A stretch of DNA of 45,872 nt, taken from positions 1 through 45,872 of the IMG/VR virus record IMGVR_UViG_3300047200_000331; one strand, given 5' to 3'. The translations under genes and the position numbers were made by a program. Source of the DNA: a virus. Under the pieces are notes generated by a model. The model saw only the letters and a list, made by a program, of their open reading frames with translations, was not told the origin of the DNA and did not search any database. Positions 36,123 through 45,121 of the stretch are shown here, one piece after another (positions within the stretch are counted from its first letter, which is position 1; every line of letters starts with the position of its first letter).

Positions 36123-36968
36123 TTATGAACCTGATTCCCAACTAATTGTTGGATAACTAAGTCTTATTCCAGTCGCTTGATAAGATGGCGTAGGAACTAC
36201 AGGTTTTTCTGGACGTGCATCAAAATTCCATTCATCTCCTGTAGTCGTACCACCAGAATTTACAGCGTCTACACGCCAGTAAATTACTTGATTATATGGC
36301 ACTTCATCTATATTTGTAATATAAGTTATTCCACTTTGTCCCGTAGAAACTTCAACTAAATTTCCAGAAACCCCTATATAAACATCATAGGAAGTTGCTT
36401 CACCACCATTCTCCCAACTTAAAGTAAAATCAGAAAAATCAATTCCTGTACTACCATTCACCGGTGTAGGATTTATAGGTTTTTCTGGAGGGGTTAAATC
36501 TCCCCATACTCGATAATCAAATACAGTTAAGGTACCAACATGCCATACAGGCGGGTCTTCATAATACCGATATAAAACTCCAGGATAACCAGACCCTACA
36601 CCTGACATTCCCCATTGTACGCAATTATTTTGGTTTCCTCCAGAATGATTAACTATAATGGCATAAGTTCCAGGTGTTATTGATATTGGAGTAGTAAATG
36701 TAAAAGTTTTATTGGAAGCACTTGTACTCCATCCACTTGCATCGACAACAATGTTCCCTAAAGATGTAGTAGGAAGACCTCCTGATGTCGAATAAATACT
36801 TACTGTTACATTACCGGCTGTTCCTACCCTACGCATTAACATTACAACATAACTTATATTCCAAGAACTTGTTACAGTAAAAATTTCTCCTCTTTCGGCA
36901 ACATAGTTATCTTTAACAGATGGATAACCACCTATATTACCATTCCACCATATTATTTTTGTTGCCAT
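36123..36968 (-). CDS. Virion protein with jelly-roll and fibronectin-like modules
   Basis: 281 residues. Residues 1-155 form a beta sandwich (YVVMLMRRVGTAGNVTVSIY, PGTYAIIVNHSGG) like carbohydrate-binding or DUF-type sandwiches. Then come PEKPINPTPVNGSTGI and a full fibronectin III-like module with VIYWRVDAVNSGGTTTGDEW, then PEKPVVPTPSYQATGI, the start of another, cut by TAA (36125-36123). A surface role on the tail is probable. ATG follows the previous stop by one base. Confidence 0.7.
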   Translation of the reverse strand: MATKIIWWNGNIGGYPSVKDNYVAERGEIFTVTSSWNISYVVMLMRRVGTAGNVTVSIYSTSGGLPTTSLGNIVVDASGWSTSASNKTFTFTTPISITPGTYAIIVNHSGGNQNNCVQWGMSGVGSGYPGVLYRYYEDPPVWHVGTLTVFDYRVWGDLTPPEKPINPTPVNGSTGIDFSDFTLSWENGGEATSYDVYIGVSGNLVEVSTGQSGITYITNIDEVPYNQVIYWRVDAVNSGGTTTGDEWNFDARPEKPVVPTPSYQATGIRLSYPTISWESGS

Positions 36969-36969
36969 A

Positions 36970-37188
36970 TTAACTTACACTCGATACAACGCACATCGCC
37001 ACTATCGGTTCTTCTGCTGCACCACACAATGTACCCGCACCCCATTTATCTAACCCCGGTCTTTGTCCACCGCGTAAACGCCCATCGTGATATGGTCGAA
37101 CATTATTCATTTTATAGGCCGTATTCTGTGGCTGTTTAGATGTCGGAAACCCACGATGTAAACCAAGTACGGGAAATAAAAGTTCGAT
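36970..37188 (-). CDS. Tail-associated protein fragment with ATC (or ATT) start
   Basis: About 73 residues, ELLFPVLGLHRGFPTSKQPQ, then NNVRPYHDGRLRGGQRPGLD and a C-terminal AEEPIVAMCVVSSVS. This is the familiar N-terminal FPl.G...s...Q.P.t...NVRp.....R.RGG.RPGl pattern of podovirus tail proteins. The frame is closed by TAA four codons above, so no ATG is possible before residue 29. AAGGAG lies eight bases before ATC 37188 (or close before ATT 37194). The rest of the usual protein appears to be in the following genes. Confidence 0.6.
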   Translation of the reverse strand: MELLFPVLGLHRGFPTSKQPQNTAYKMNNVRPYHDGRLRGGQRPGLDKWGAGTLCGAAEEPIVAMCVVSSVS

Positions 37189-37220
37189 TTTAATATCTCC
37201 TTATCTATTTATAATTACGT

Positions 37221-37245
37221 CTTGGGTGGTTCTTAGCCACCCAGG
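37221..37245 (-). promoter_or_regulatory. Hairpin between late genes
   Basis: TGGGTGG and CCACCCA (37223-37229, 37237-37243) form a 7-bp stem, extendable to 9 with a wobble, around ttcttag. No T-run follows on the minus strand, so it is more likely an mRNA processing or stability element ahead of the gene at 37188. Confidence 0.5.
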
Positions 37246-37303
37246 TCTACCGCATGTTTTTAACAACGTTCAGTCCATTTAACAGAGGCGGTCGTGATTA
37301 TCT

Positions 37304-38104
37304 TTATGTTGACCTTCCCCCTTCTTGTACCAAACGGACCCAATCCCAAGTCATTTCGGCATCTGCACCAGCCACTTCAATCTTTGATACAGCACTCAAA
37401 CACATTACTGCGTTTGGAATTTTAGCCGCGGTGTTCTCCGCCTTAACAAGGACCCCATTCCTGTAGAAATATACAGCAGTAAGACCGTCAATCATAAAAC
37501 CAAGTTTTACAAACGTATCGTCTTCATTTGTACCTATATCAGTGAACTTTTCCTCAACGGTTGTTCGGGCACTAATCGCTGAAATTTTATTATCTGTACT
37601 TGCCGCCTCATGGTAAAAACCACATTTATCTACTACATCATCAACGACACCAGATGCCATGAGTGTAGTATCCACACCAGCCAGACCAAGATAATACAGG
37701 TCTGTTGCGTCATTCATCTTCACTCTGGCCTCAAACCAAATCTTAACTCCGGCAGCAGGTTTAACCATACAATTTGTCAATTGTGCCTCAATACCGTCAT
37801 CAGAAGTAGTGTTGCCGGCAGAATCGAACTTAATTGCTCCACCTTGTAAAGTAGTTACACCGGCAATCGAACCAGATGTAGTTAGTGTAATTGCCCAACC
37901 TACATCATCTGTCGGAGTAATCTGCCCCATGAAATCATCAAAATAATAAAATCCTTCTGTCGGGTCCAACATTGTCTGTAACACAGGTGCACCCGCCCAC
38001 AAATCTGGACTTGGACCCGTACCGGCAGCAGTACCAGAAACATGGACTGCACTTCTAATCATGTTCTTAATGTACCAACCAAAACTTTCTCTGTTCGCGG
38101 GCAT
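37304..38104 (-). CDS. Beta-sandwich virion decoration protein
   Basis: 266 residues. FYYFDDFMG, GGAIKFDSAG, KIWFEARVKMNDATDLYYLG and FVKLGFMIDGLTAVYFYRNG form the strand series of a concanavalin/lectin-like sandwich common in capsid decoration and tail proteins. GGAAGGAGG is a very strong ribosome binding site. Expressed highly, near the connector genes, it is probably a decoration or head-tail protein. Confidence 0.75.
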   Translation of the reverse strand: MPANRESFGWYIKNMIRSAVHVSGTAAGTGPSPDLWAGAPVLQTMLDPTEGFYYFDDFMGQITPTDDVGWAITLTTSGSIAGVTTLQGGAIKFDSAGNTTSDDGIEAQLTNCMVKPAAGVKIWFEARVKMNDATDLYYLGLAGVDTTLMASGVVDDVVDKCGFYHEAASTDNKISAISARTTVEEKFTDIGTNEDDTFVKLGFMIDGLTAVYFYRNGVLVKAENTAAKIPNAVMCLSAVSKIEVAGADAEMTWDWVRLVQEGGRST

Positions 38105-38117
38105 AATAGCCTCCTTC

Positions 38118-38136
38118 CTGGGGTTATAAATCCCAG
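38118..38136 (-). promoter_or_regulatory. Hairpin next to strong RBS
   Basis: CTGGG/CCCAG (38118-38122, 38132-38136) directly precedes the GGAAGGAGG of the decoration gene. It could protect the message or modulate translation. The T-run needed for termination is absent. Confidence 0.45.
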
Positions 38137-38145
38137 CAATACAAA

Positions 38146-39453
38146 TTATGTAAATGTAGTTTCGCTACCGGACACAGTGCTCGATGCGATGTCATTCCAC
38201 ATTCTTTCTGAACCTCTATGTGTTGTAAGTTTCTTAGGTGCAAGTCTAATATCTTTTTCCCAGGCTTTTGGTAAATCTTTGTTGATATACTTTCCAAGAT
38301 AGTCTACAGGAATATTATCAAAATATGTTTGTGTCTTTGCCAAACATGCAGATAAAATAACTTCATCAAACGCCACTCCAGCGGGGTGTCTATTATTTAC
38401 TGGTTCAAGATAGTAAATACTATTCAATCCAGGAGACGGATTAGTAGAAATACCGTCTGCCGCCAGCCATTTTGCCACTGTAAAAGTAGCCATAGTCCCG
38501 TCATCCGCATTAAAATCTGTTATCACTGCGTATCCGTTTTTTCCTAACCCACTAACTACATATATAGTCCACCCATTAAAATAATCATCTGGAAAACATT
38601 TCCAAATATGACTATCAGTAGTCACAAGTACAGTTGCACTACCATTAAAAGCAGTTCCAGATTCTATTTTAAGACTATTAAACTCTACTTCATAAGGAAA
38701 TATAACTGTATCTGCCGCAGTCGGAGACGGGTCAATAAACAATTCATATCGTCTCGAACCATACGGTCTAATTGCCGCAACACGCGGATAACCTGTCTGT
38801 ACAACTGTCTCACGCATCCTACGCACCTGTGCCTCATGTGCCCAACCTATCATAGAACCACGGTTAGAACCAGCAGCATAAGTAATAGGACCAGTTGTCC
38901 CAGTACAATCTTGCGGTAACAAATATCTTGCCTTATCACCCTGAACCGTCTGTACTCCAGTTATAGAAAAAGAACTCCCAGTTGTCGGGTCTGTTCCGCC
39001 AGGGTCTCCGTTTTCAGTAAGCCAATCTGCAACAGTGCAATCACCTGTAGTTTTGTTATACGCAGTAATTACAGCGTAACTGCCTTTACCTGTTCCGGCA
39101 GTAATGTAAATATAATAACCGTTTATTTGGTCTGTAGTCGTGTAAGTACTTGCTAAACTAAGGTCAATAAGGTGTGTAGCATTTGTTCCTGTATCTGCCG
39201 TCCCTGTAGTTTGAACAGTTGTAAACGTAATTTCGCATATTCTATTACGCCATCTCCAACCAAGTGGGGGTGCGTCCGCCATAAACATTTTTATACCGTC
39301 ATTTAAACACCTTTTACATTTTTGCAGGGAATCTTCGCCTATGGGTATATAGGCACGTTCCTGTCCAGATGTCCCGTAATAACAAACTCCGGCGGCCTCA
39401 GCTATACGCAGTATTAAATCGTAACAAGAAAAACTTGAACTGGGTTCACTCAT
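38146..39453 (-). CDS. Head-tail adaptor (gp11/tubular A-like)
   Basis: 435 residues. The start (CYDLILRIAEAAGVCYYG), KCKRCLNDGIKMFMADAPPL, GWRWR, and a C-terminal AVAFDEVILSACLAKTQTYF-like stretch (GVAFDEVILSACLAKTQTYF) match podovirus adaptor proteins that join portal to tail tube. Two duplicated beta insertions (YYIYITAGTGKGSYAVITAY and WTIYVVSGLGKNGYAVITDF) lie within it. Confidence 0.75.
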   Translation of the reverse strand: MSEPSSSFSCYDLILRIAEAAGVCYYGTSGQERAYIPIGEDSLQKCKRCLNDGIKMFMADAPPLGWRWRNRICEITFTTVQTTGTADTGTNATHLIDLSLASTYTTTDQINGYYIYITAGTGKGSYAVITAYNKTTGDCTVADWLTENGDPGGTDPTTGSSFSITGVQTVQGDKARYLLPQDCTGTTGPITYAAGSNRGSMIGWAHEAQVRRMRETVVQTGYPRVAAIRPYGSRRYELFIDPSPTAADTVIFPYEVEFNSLKIESGTAFNGSATVLVTTDSHIWKCFPDDYFNGWTIYVVSGLGKNGYAVITDFNADDGTMATFTVAKWLAADGISTNPSPGLNSIYYLEPVNNRHPAGVAFDEVILSACLAKTQTYFDNIPVDYLGKYINKDLPKAWEKDIRLAPKKLTTHRGSERMWNDIASSTVSGSETTFT

Positions 39454-39550
39454 TATCTACCTCTACAATATCTTCAACCGTAACCTCATTCAATGGAACT
39501 TCACACTCTTCAAAGTTATCTAATTGGGATAATATTTGTTCCAGTTCCAT
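39446..39550 (-). CDS. Small acidic protein
   Basis: 34 residues from ATG 39550 (MELEQILSQLDNFEECEVPL and an acidic end), with AAAGGG upstream. It overlaps the previous gene by 35 bases in another frame and the adaptor gene by 8. An earlier in-frame start would precede the ribosome binding site. Confidence 0.5.
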   Translation of the reverse strand: MELEQILSQLDNFEECEVPLNEVTVEDIVEVDNE

Positions 39551-39698
39551 TTTCCCTTTTTTGTTCACTTTCTTGATTCTCCTTCGCCCCATTATAAAGT
39601 ATTGACAATGCCTGTTGCAAGACTTCATGGTCGTCTAAAGGGATATTTAATTTTCTAAGTATTCCCCGTAATGTCTGAAAAGCCTGGTCGATATTCAT
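39516..39698 (-). CDS. Small hypothetical protein
   Basis: 60 residues from ATG 39698 (MNIDQAFQTLRGILRKLNIP..., then QALSILYNGAKENQ), with GGAG upstream. Helical; resembles small phage helper proteins between capsid and connector genes. Unknown. Confidence 0.6.
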   Translation of the reverse strand: MNIDQAFQTLRGILRKLNIPLDDHEVLQQALSILYNGAKENQESEQKRENGTGTNIIPIR

Positions 39699-39711
39699 AC
39701 TTTTCTCCAAA

Positions 39712-39736
39712 GGAGGGGGACAAAATATCCCCCTCC
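39712..39736 (-). terminator. GC-rich hairpin after the capsid genes
   Basis: GGAGGGGGA and TCCCCCTCC form a perfect 9-bp stem with a 7-base loop. On the minus strand only three T residues follow, so it is probably a partial terminator or attenuator that lowers expression of connector genes relative to capsid genes, or protects capsid mRNA ends. Confidence 0.55.
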
Positions 39737-39748
39737 ATTCGATAAACT

Positions 39749-40528
39749 TTAAATGGTCCTCTGCAAATGGATAAACGCTGACTGGTCTGTACCAGGTATA
39801 ATAAGAGTTCCGGCGCGTTGGTCAAGAACACCAGTACCTACATCACCACGGTGACTGGTATTTCCATTTGTTGAAAAATAAACACTTCTTTCATAATTAG
39901 TTGGTGCAGCAGCTTGTGAAACTCTATGAATCCCTGCAACCTTAACCCAAATATAAGAATTTGCAGCACAAGCAACCTCTCCAAAACCGCACATTGAAAT
40001 TGTCATGCTGGCCGAAGCAAAAGCAGGTCTAACATCAGCCCACGGATTTGCGATAAGTTCGACACCATCAGCAGAAACAATCGCGTGAGGCAACGCCCCG
40101 TCCAGATATATTGTTGCAGTAGTTCCAGAAGTAGCCGTATTACCAATTATTCCACGCACAGTCTGATTGGCAACGCCATTCTTATACAGAACAATATACC
40201 CACCTCGTAATTCATCCAAAGTAGCCGAAGCAAGCGTCATAGTAATCTCTTTGTCGCCCTTAGCAGCAGTGGCACCTGTTACATACCAGCCGCTCCTCAT
40301 CGTTGCAGCAAAATAAAGAGCATAGTCAAGATAGGCACTTGTAATAGCTACACCGGCTTTTGCGTATATGTATTCACGACCATCTGGTAAAACCACTCTG
40401 TCACCCAAATTATAGGTCGGGTCTTTTGTCAAAGACGACTCATAGACAAAACCATAATCGGGTGCATCCTTACTCTGAATTAGACCTTCTCGGCCTAAAT
40501 AATTAACTTTTGTTTTTCCCATTGCCAT
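39749..40528 (-). CDS. Head protein, possible decoration
   Basis: 259 residues. GLIQSKDAPDYGFVYESSLT, KDPTYNLGDRVVLPDGREYIYAK and a beta-rich remainder resemble the second structural protein found directly after the major capsid gene in several podovirus-like and environmental phages. Likely capsid-associated. GGAG is at good spacing. Confidence 0.75.
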   Translation of the reverse strand: MAMGKTKVNYLGREGLIQSKDAPDYGFVYESSLTKDPTYNLGDRVVLPDGREYIYAKAGVAITSAYLDYALYFAATMRSGWYVTGATAAKGDKEITMTLASATLDELRGGYIVLYKNGVANQTVRGIIGNTATSGTTATIYLDGALPHAIVSADGVELIANPWADVRPAFASASMTISMCGFGEVACAANSYIWVKVAGIHRVSQAAAPTNYERSVYFSTNGNTSHRGDVGTGVLDQRAGTLIIPGTDQSAFIHLQRTI

Positions 40529-40563
40529 AGTTTATATTCTCCTAAACATTAAATTAACATCAA

Positions 40564-41664
40564 TTACGAAGTAATAGCCTTGTGTAAAACATATCCCATT
40601 TTTCTGACGTTCTTTGGAAAATTATTATGAGCTCCGTCAATAAAAACCGTGAAGGTCGTGTGCTGTCCCCTATCCCACATCGGTTCAGTTTCTTCCATCC
40701 AATAACCATCATGTACAAACGGTACAAACTGGCTGAAATCTACACAGTAAATTGGAGAAGTAGTGTCTGACGTTACAACATCCGTTACACTATTCAACTG
40801 TGGAACATAGGTTACGGGCAAACGGTTAATTGTTACACCGCCATCCTTAGTTGAAATATTCCCAAGAACCTCACCGCCAGTATGTCTATCGTCTTTTGCA
40901 TCTGCCAAATCCATTAAGGCCGCAGCAGTATCAAAATCACAATAGATACCCTTACCACGTTCCTGAGTGTTTGACGGGTCCGGTATCATGGGCGGCAACT
41001 CAAATGTAGTGTACATAATTGCCAGTCGAATTTTCTTCAATAGAGAATTATCAACTGCCGTATACACATCACCATAATTCCGCCACATCGCCTCTGTATT
41101 TGCATCAATATTAGCACAAACTGTTCCAGTTGTCCCATCCTGATAACGAATGGTCTTACCTACGAATCCAGCAGTTACAGAATCCGCATCCAACATACGC
41201 AGGTAATACGGAACACCATACGGATACAAGTCATCAGTTGCACTTGTAGGTGTCTTCCAGAATCGTTCCTCAATCAAATCTGCCAGAGACCACAGACCAT
41301 CAATTCTCTTGGTCTTCATCAGATTCACAAATCCCCTTGCCGAATTTTTATTCCGCAGAATCTCAAACTTATCCCACGAATAATCTGTTGATAACTGGGT
41401 CCACGGGACCTTAATGGTGTGCATCACTTGACCAATTTGCGGATTATCTACATCATACGACCGGCGATAATGTGCAGCACCAGTATTACTCAACATCACT
41501 TTTCGTTCAATCTCATTGCCACCGTCAATTACCATTCTATCGGTTTGATAAATACGGCAAGCAATATACTTCTGATTTGTCCAGGCAACCTCGAACTCTT
41601 GCTTGGGCAAATAGTTCAGGGTTTCTGCAATCAAATCAGCTAAATCTACGTTTTTAACTCCCAT
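40564..41664 (-). CDS. Major capsid protein
   Basis: 366 residues. Position directly after the scaffold-like gene, size, and features such as LADLIAETLNYLPKQEFEVA, a long alpha spine (SLADLIEERFW), GIYCDFDTAAALMDLAD and VDFSQFVPFVHDGYWMEETE support an HK97-fold capsid protein of the podovirus type. AGGAG is at good spacing. It should be the most abundant virion protein. Confidence 0.85.
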   Translation of the reverse strand: MGVKNVDLADLIAETLNYLPKQEFEVAWTNQKYIACRIYQTDRMVIDGGNEIERKVMLSNTGAAHYRRSYDVDNPQIGQVMHTIKVPWTQLSTDYSWDKFEILRNKNSARGFVNLMKTKRIDGLWSLADLIEERFWKTPTSATDDLYPYGVPYYLRMLDADSVTAGFVGKTIRYQDGTTGTVCANIDANTEAMWRNYGDVYTAVDNSLLKKIRLAIMYTTFELPPMIPDPSNTQERGKGIYCDFDTAAALMDLADAKDDRHTGGEVLGNISTKDGGVTINRLPVTYVPQLNSVTDVVTSDTTSPIYCVDFSQFVPFVHDGYWMEETEPMWDRGQHTTFTVFIDGAHNNFPKNVRKMGYVLHKAITS

Positions 41665-41679
41665 TATTTATTCTCCTGT

Positions 41680-42711
41680 TTAATCACTCATTCCAAATAA
41701 CTTTTTAAGTCCTCTTTTAGCAGTCTCAAGTGCTTTATCTTCACTTCGTTTAGCACTAATTTGTTCTACTACCGCCTTTTGAGTTCCTTTTACTGTGAGT
41801 CCTCTATTCCGTTCTTTTACTTTATTGATAAGGTCCGTTCTAACACCGGTTTCCCTGACCTTATCACTGACCACCAAATGTGCCTGCAATAGTGCATCCT
41901 CATACTCAATCTTCTTTCCTTGAAACTGTGTTCCTGCAACAATTTGGTCGGTTTTTTCCAGAACTTTCATCCTATTCTGTACTTGTTCACCAGTTAATTC
42001 CTGATGCCAATTATCACTGCCTTTAGATTCTCCATAAAACAGTTTATACGCTGCAATATCAGGTCCATTGAAAAATCCATTTATAGTACGCCACATTCTC
42101 GTATCTTCCTCTGATACTTTTGGTTGCCCTTGTCCTTTCAATCCTGAAATGGTTTCATATAATTGTTCATTCTGGGAAGTAATAACATCCAGAATATCTA
42201 CAAGAGCCGGGTCTTCCTCACCGTACTTTTTTCTGAGTCCTTCTATTGCATCTTTGAATTTTGGTTTAACGGGTCTGTTTTCCTGTTCAAGTTTTTCTTG
42301 GTTTTGTTTTGTAACCAATCTACCTAATGCGGCAGTTTGTTCACTAATGAAATTAGTAGAATCATAAATTTTTCCAAAGGTCTTTAACGCTCGGTCTGGA
42401 TTATCTTTAAAAAATTCAGAAACCTCATCTTCGGACCAACCCTGGTGAATCGCTGCACGGCGGAAATTTTCAGGTAAAACTACTTTATCAGATTTTTTTT
42501 CTAATCCTGTTCCTTCATCGACTGTTTCTTGTTCCAATTCCTTTGTAGTTTCTTGTTCCTTTTCATCTACTTCTGGTTCTTCGTCTGTATCTGTTTGTTC
42601 CTCATCTAACATACCAGGGACCAACGCCAAACGGTCTGCAACTTTTTCCTCTATTGTTGGGTCTAATTTTTCCTTTGCCAATTCGTCTTTTTGCTTTACT
42701 ATATCTGTCAT
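41680..42711 (-). CDS. Scaffolding-like protein
   Basis: 343 residues, acidic and glutamate-rich N-terminus (LDEEQTDTDEEPEVDEKEQE), long charged helices and a basic C-terminal end (KRGLKKLFGMSD) suited to binding capsid protein. This is the usual profile of phage scaffolds just before the capsid gene. Confidence 0.75.
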   Translation of the reverse strand: MTDIVKQKDELAKEKLDPTIEEKVADRLALVPGMLDEEQTDTDEEPEVDEKEQETTKELEQETVDEGTGLEKKSDKVVLPENFRRAAIHQGWSEDEVSEFFKDNPDRALKTFGKIYDSTNFISEQTAALGRLVTKQNQEKLEQENRPVKPKFKDAIEGLRKKYGEEDPALVDILDVITSQNEQLYETISGLKGQGQPKVSEEDTRMWRTINGFFNGPDIAAYKLFYGESKGSDNWHQELTGEQVQNRMKVLEKTDQIVAGTQFQGKKIEYEDALLQAHLVVSDKVRETGVRTDLINKVKERNRGLTVKGTQKAVVEQISAKRSEDKALETAKRGLKKLFGMSD

Positions 42712-42752
42712 TTTATATACCTTGTTTAAGGTTATGGTCGAGGTAAGAAAGA

Positions 42753-43103
42753 CTACGTTATCTTTGTTGTCGACCGTCTTTTACGTTGTGGTAGTTTTTC
42801 AAACCCACAGGTTTTTAAGTATTTATCGTGTTGAGAGAATGAAGTAAACACAGGTCTACGTTCAGAATCAAGAGGAACGTCGGGAAATAATTTTTTATGT
42901 TCCTCTACCTGTGCCGGACTAACCGCAAGAGCGTCAGAATGTAATGGTTTGGTATATTCACGATTACCAACCATAGGTAAATCTATCCGCAAGTCCCGTA
43001 TCATTTTTCTATCACAACACTCTGGTATAGTATCATCGCGCATAGATTTTACAATCTGTGTTGTTTTATTACAAACAGAACAATAAAAACTGTACAACGG
43101 CAT
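42753..43103 (-). CDS. FmdB-like zinc-ribbon protein
   Basis: 116 residues from ATG 43103. MPLYSFYCSVCNKTTQIVKS with CCDRKMIRDLR is the FmdB-type zinc ribbon (mpiY.f.C..Cg...e), followed by a polar region and a basic end (PQRKRRSTTK). It occurs in many phages in the portal-scaffold interval; the function is unknown. Confidence 0.75.
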   Translation of the reverse strand: MPLYSFYCSVCNKTTQIVKSMRDDTIPECCDRKMIRDLRIDLPMVGNREYTKPLHSDALAVSPAQVEEHKKLFPDVPLDSERRPVFTSFSQHDKYLKTCGFEKLPQRKRRSTTKIT

Positions 43104-43104
43104 A

Positions 43105-43338
43105 TTACTTTTTCTTTCCAAAATGTTTTGCGATTTCAGCAGCATCACCTTTACTTAAAGTTTCTGTCTGTCTTCGGGTTTGTGGAGATGCGCTTTCACC
43201 ACCAACAGTTTGTTGTGCTTTTAACCACACTCCAAACGGTTGTGCCGTTCCCTGTCGTCCGGCCCTTTTCTCTTTTTCATAATACAATAAATATCTGCTT
43301 TTATCTTTTAAACCTTCTGCCCAATTTTTAGTAGCCAT
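43105..43338 (-). CDS. Small basic protein
   Basis: 77 residues (MATKNWAEGLKDKSRYLLYY...), lysine/arginine-rich, helical. It overlaps the portal end by 11 bases. May assist packaging or scaffold. Unknown. Confidence 0.65.
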   Translation of the reverse strand: MATKNWAEGLKDKSRYLLYYEKEKRAGRQGTAQPFGVWLKAQQTVGGESASPQTRRQTETLSKGDAAEIAKHFGKKK

Positions 43339-45121
43339 CTAAATTATTTCTCCTTTGTTGCCCTTCACCGGCAGTTTGTTGAGCAAATTGATTGCTTTCT
43401 TGTTCTCCTGTCAAAATTGAATGGGACATAGGAAATCCTTTATTTTGCCCAATTGCTTTTGGATTTAATATCTCTGCCTTCCCAGGATTTAACTGCATCA
43501 TTATAGATAATCTTTTCTGAAACTCTGGGTCATCAAAAATATCTACCACAAAATCACCTATTCCAATTTCTTCAGCAGCATTAGTTATAAATTTTCTAAT
43601 ATTAAAAGGAACGCCAGCCCGCGTACTTATTTGTAATGATGTAAACGCAGCAGGAACTATGTTTGTACAGAATTCAAATATCCGTTTAGTTCGTATAGTT
43701 GGGTCAAGTCTCTGCATAGACCTGTGTTTTATAGTACAGGTCATTTGAGCCATACTACCACGTCTCTGTTCCGGCGTAAGCCACAATTGTATTTCTTTGC
43801 CACCTGTTTCTCGTTTAATAAACGGCATGTTTATCAACGGGTCAGTATCGAGATACCACAAGTGTTTTTCAGTAACCGCCACAGTCTCATCTTCAATAAT
43901 ATCTCTCGAATCCTCTATAGTAACATTAGCGTTACTTTGTAAAATCTCAGACTGTGTAGCAGTAGTCGAATTTTGTTTTAATCCGGAAATTTGGTCTGGA
44001 TTACCTGCTATATAATTATACCATACCTGTAACTGATTCAACATATTAACATTATCAGCGTTAGGCCCACTAATTGACTGTTTATTAACGGCGTTGGGAT
44101 CATCAGAGGCCAACCAATCTTGGTCTTCAGAATCTACCAAGTCCTGTGCTAAATCTGCATACATAGGTCTATAGAAAAACACATCCCTTTGTTTATCTGT
44201 CTGTTTCATCAATTTCTTTGCTACCCTATTCACCATATTGTGCAAATCATACCATATACTTGCAGGTGAAATAGGTAAAGGATTATTAGGAATCGGTGGT
44301 GTAAGGGATAAGAAATTATATGGTCCGGTCTTAGGACCATAAAAATCTTTAACACCAATAAATTTATCAAATTTAACAACTCTTGGGTCTGGTATATAAA
44401 CTATTGCGTTTGCATCTGGAATCCACGTCTTTACAACTTCAACATAGTCTTCTATATCTGCAACTTCAGACGCAATTATATTTCTCTTACTTAAATCTTC
44501 AACACGATTCCCTTTATTTATTGATTTAGTTTCACATTTGGGCAATCGCATTATAAGTTCTTCATCAAGTCCTGAAATCTCAAGAAGAATACTTCGTCTT
44601 ACTCTTGTAATATGTCCAAAAAACCCCGCCTCATCAAGACTTGTACAAACAGGGTCCATAGTACAATTATCAAGGTCTATTGACTGTGTAAATATCATTC
44701 CTGGGTCAAGGTCTACATCATCAAGTTCTATAATATTATCTGACGCACACAGACCCGTTTCCAAAACACTAAGTCCGAACAGACCCCCAGTAACCCATCC
44801 TCGTAATATCTTTTTCAATTTCATTTGTTTATGGAGTCTATCCAACGCCATACTATACAAAAACGCCTGGTCCTTCATTTCCAGAATTTCAGTTGTAACT
44901 TTGTTAATAGGATTGTTCATCACAAGATTAGGTACAAACGCCCGTATAGTAGAGAACATCAAATTTATAGGGGTTTCGCCTGTCAAACCAGAGATTTCAG
45001 TAAAATATTGACCCGCATATTCAGAGATAAATTTCGCTCTCGCTGTACGATATGTTTTTAATCGTTCAAACCCCAACTCTACTAAACGTGAAACTTTAAC
45101 TGGACTCGCTTCTAATATCAT
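43328..45121 (-). CDS. Portal protein
   Basis: 597 residues. Regions: LMFSTIRAFVPNLVMNNP with ALDRLHKQMKLKKILRGWVT, GFFGHITRVRRSILLE, PDPRVVKFDKFIGVKDFYG, IWYDLHNMVNRVAKKLMKQT, SSTTATQSEI-like TTATQSEILQSNANVTIEDS, and LAETEKHLWYLDTDPLINM-like sequence, as in podovirus portals. It starts on ATGA overlap with terL. It forms the dodecameric entry ring with which TerL works. Confidence 0.88.
   Translation of the reverse strand: MILEASPVKVSRLVELGFERLKTYRTARAKFISEYAGQYFTEISGLTGETPINLMFSTIRAFVPNLVMNNPINKVTTEILEMKDQAFLYSMALDRLHKQMKLKKILRGWVTGGLFGLSVLETGLCASDNIIELDDVDLDPGMIFTQSIDLDNCTMDPVCTSLDEAGFFGHITRVRRSILLEISGLDEELIMRLPKCETKSINKGNRVEDLSKRNIIASEVADIEDYVEVVKTWIPDANAIVYIPDPRVVKFDKFIGVKDFYGPKTGPYNFLSLTPPIPNNPLPISPASIWYDLHNMVNRVAKKLMKQTDKQRDVFFYRPMYADLAQDLVDSEDQDWLASDDPNAVNKQSISGPNADNVNMLNQLQVWYNYIAGNPDQISGLKQNSTTATQSEILQSNANVTIEDSRDIIEDETVAVTEKHLWYLDTDPLINMPFIKRETGGKEIQLWLTPEQRRGSMAQMTCTIKHRSMQRLDPTIRTKRIFEFCTNIVPAAFTSLQISTRAGVPFNIRKFITNAAEEIGIGDFVVDIFDDPEFQKRLSIMMQLNPGKAEILNPKAIGQNKGFPMSHSILTGEQESNQFAQQTAGEGQQRRNNLDGY

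Noticed and set aside
35826-36968. Genome-wide stop-codon reassignment
   Set aside because: TAA, TAG and TGA all end many genes at expected places; only one in-frame TAA interrupts a domain.
39446-39698. Tail assembly chaperone pair with programmed frameshift
   Set aside because: The overlap resembles one, but there is no slippery site I can identify and no tape measure gene.
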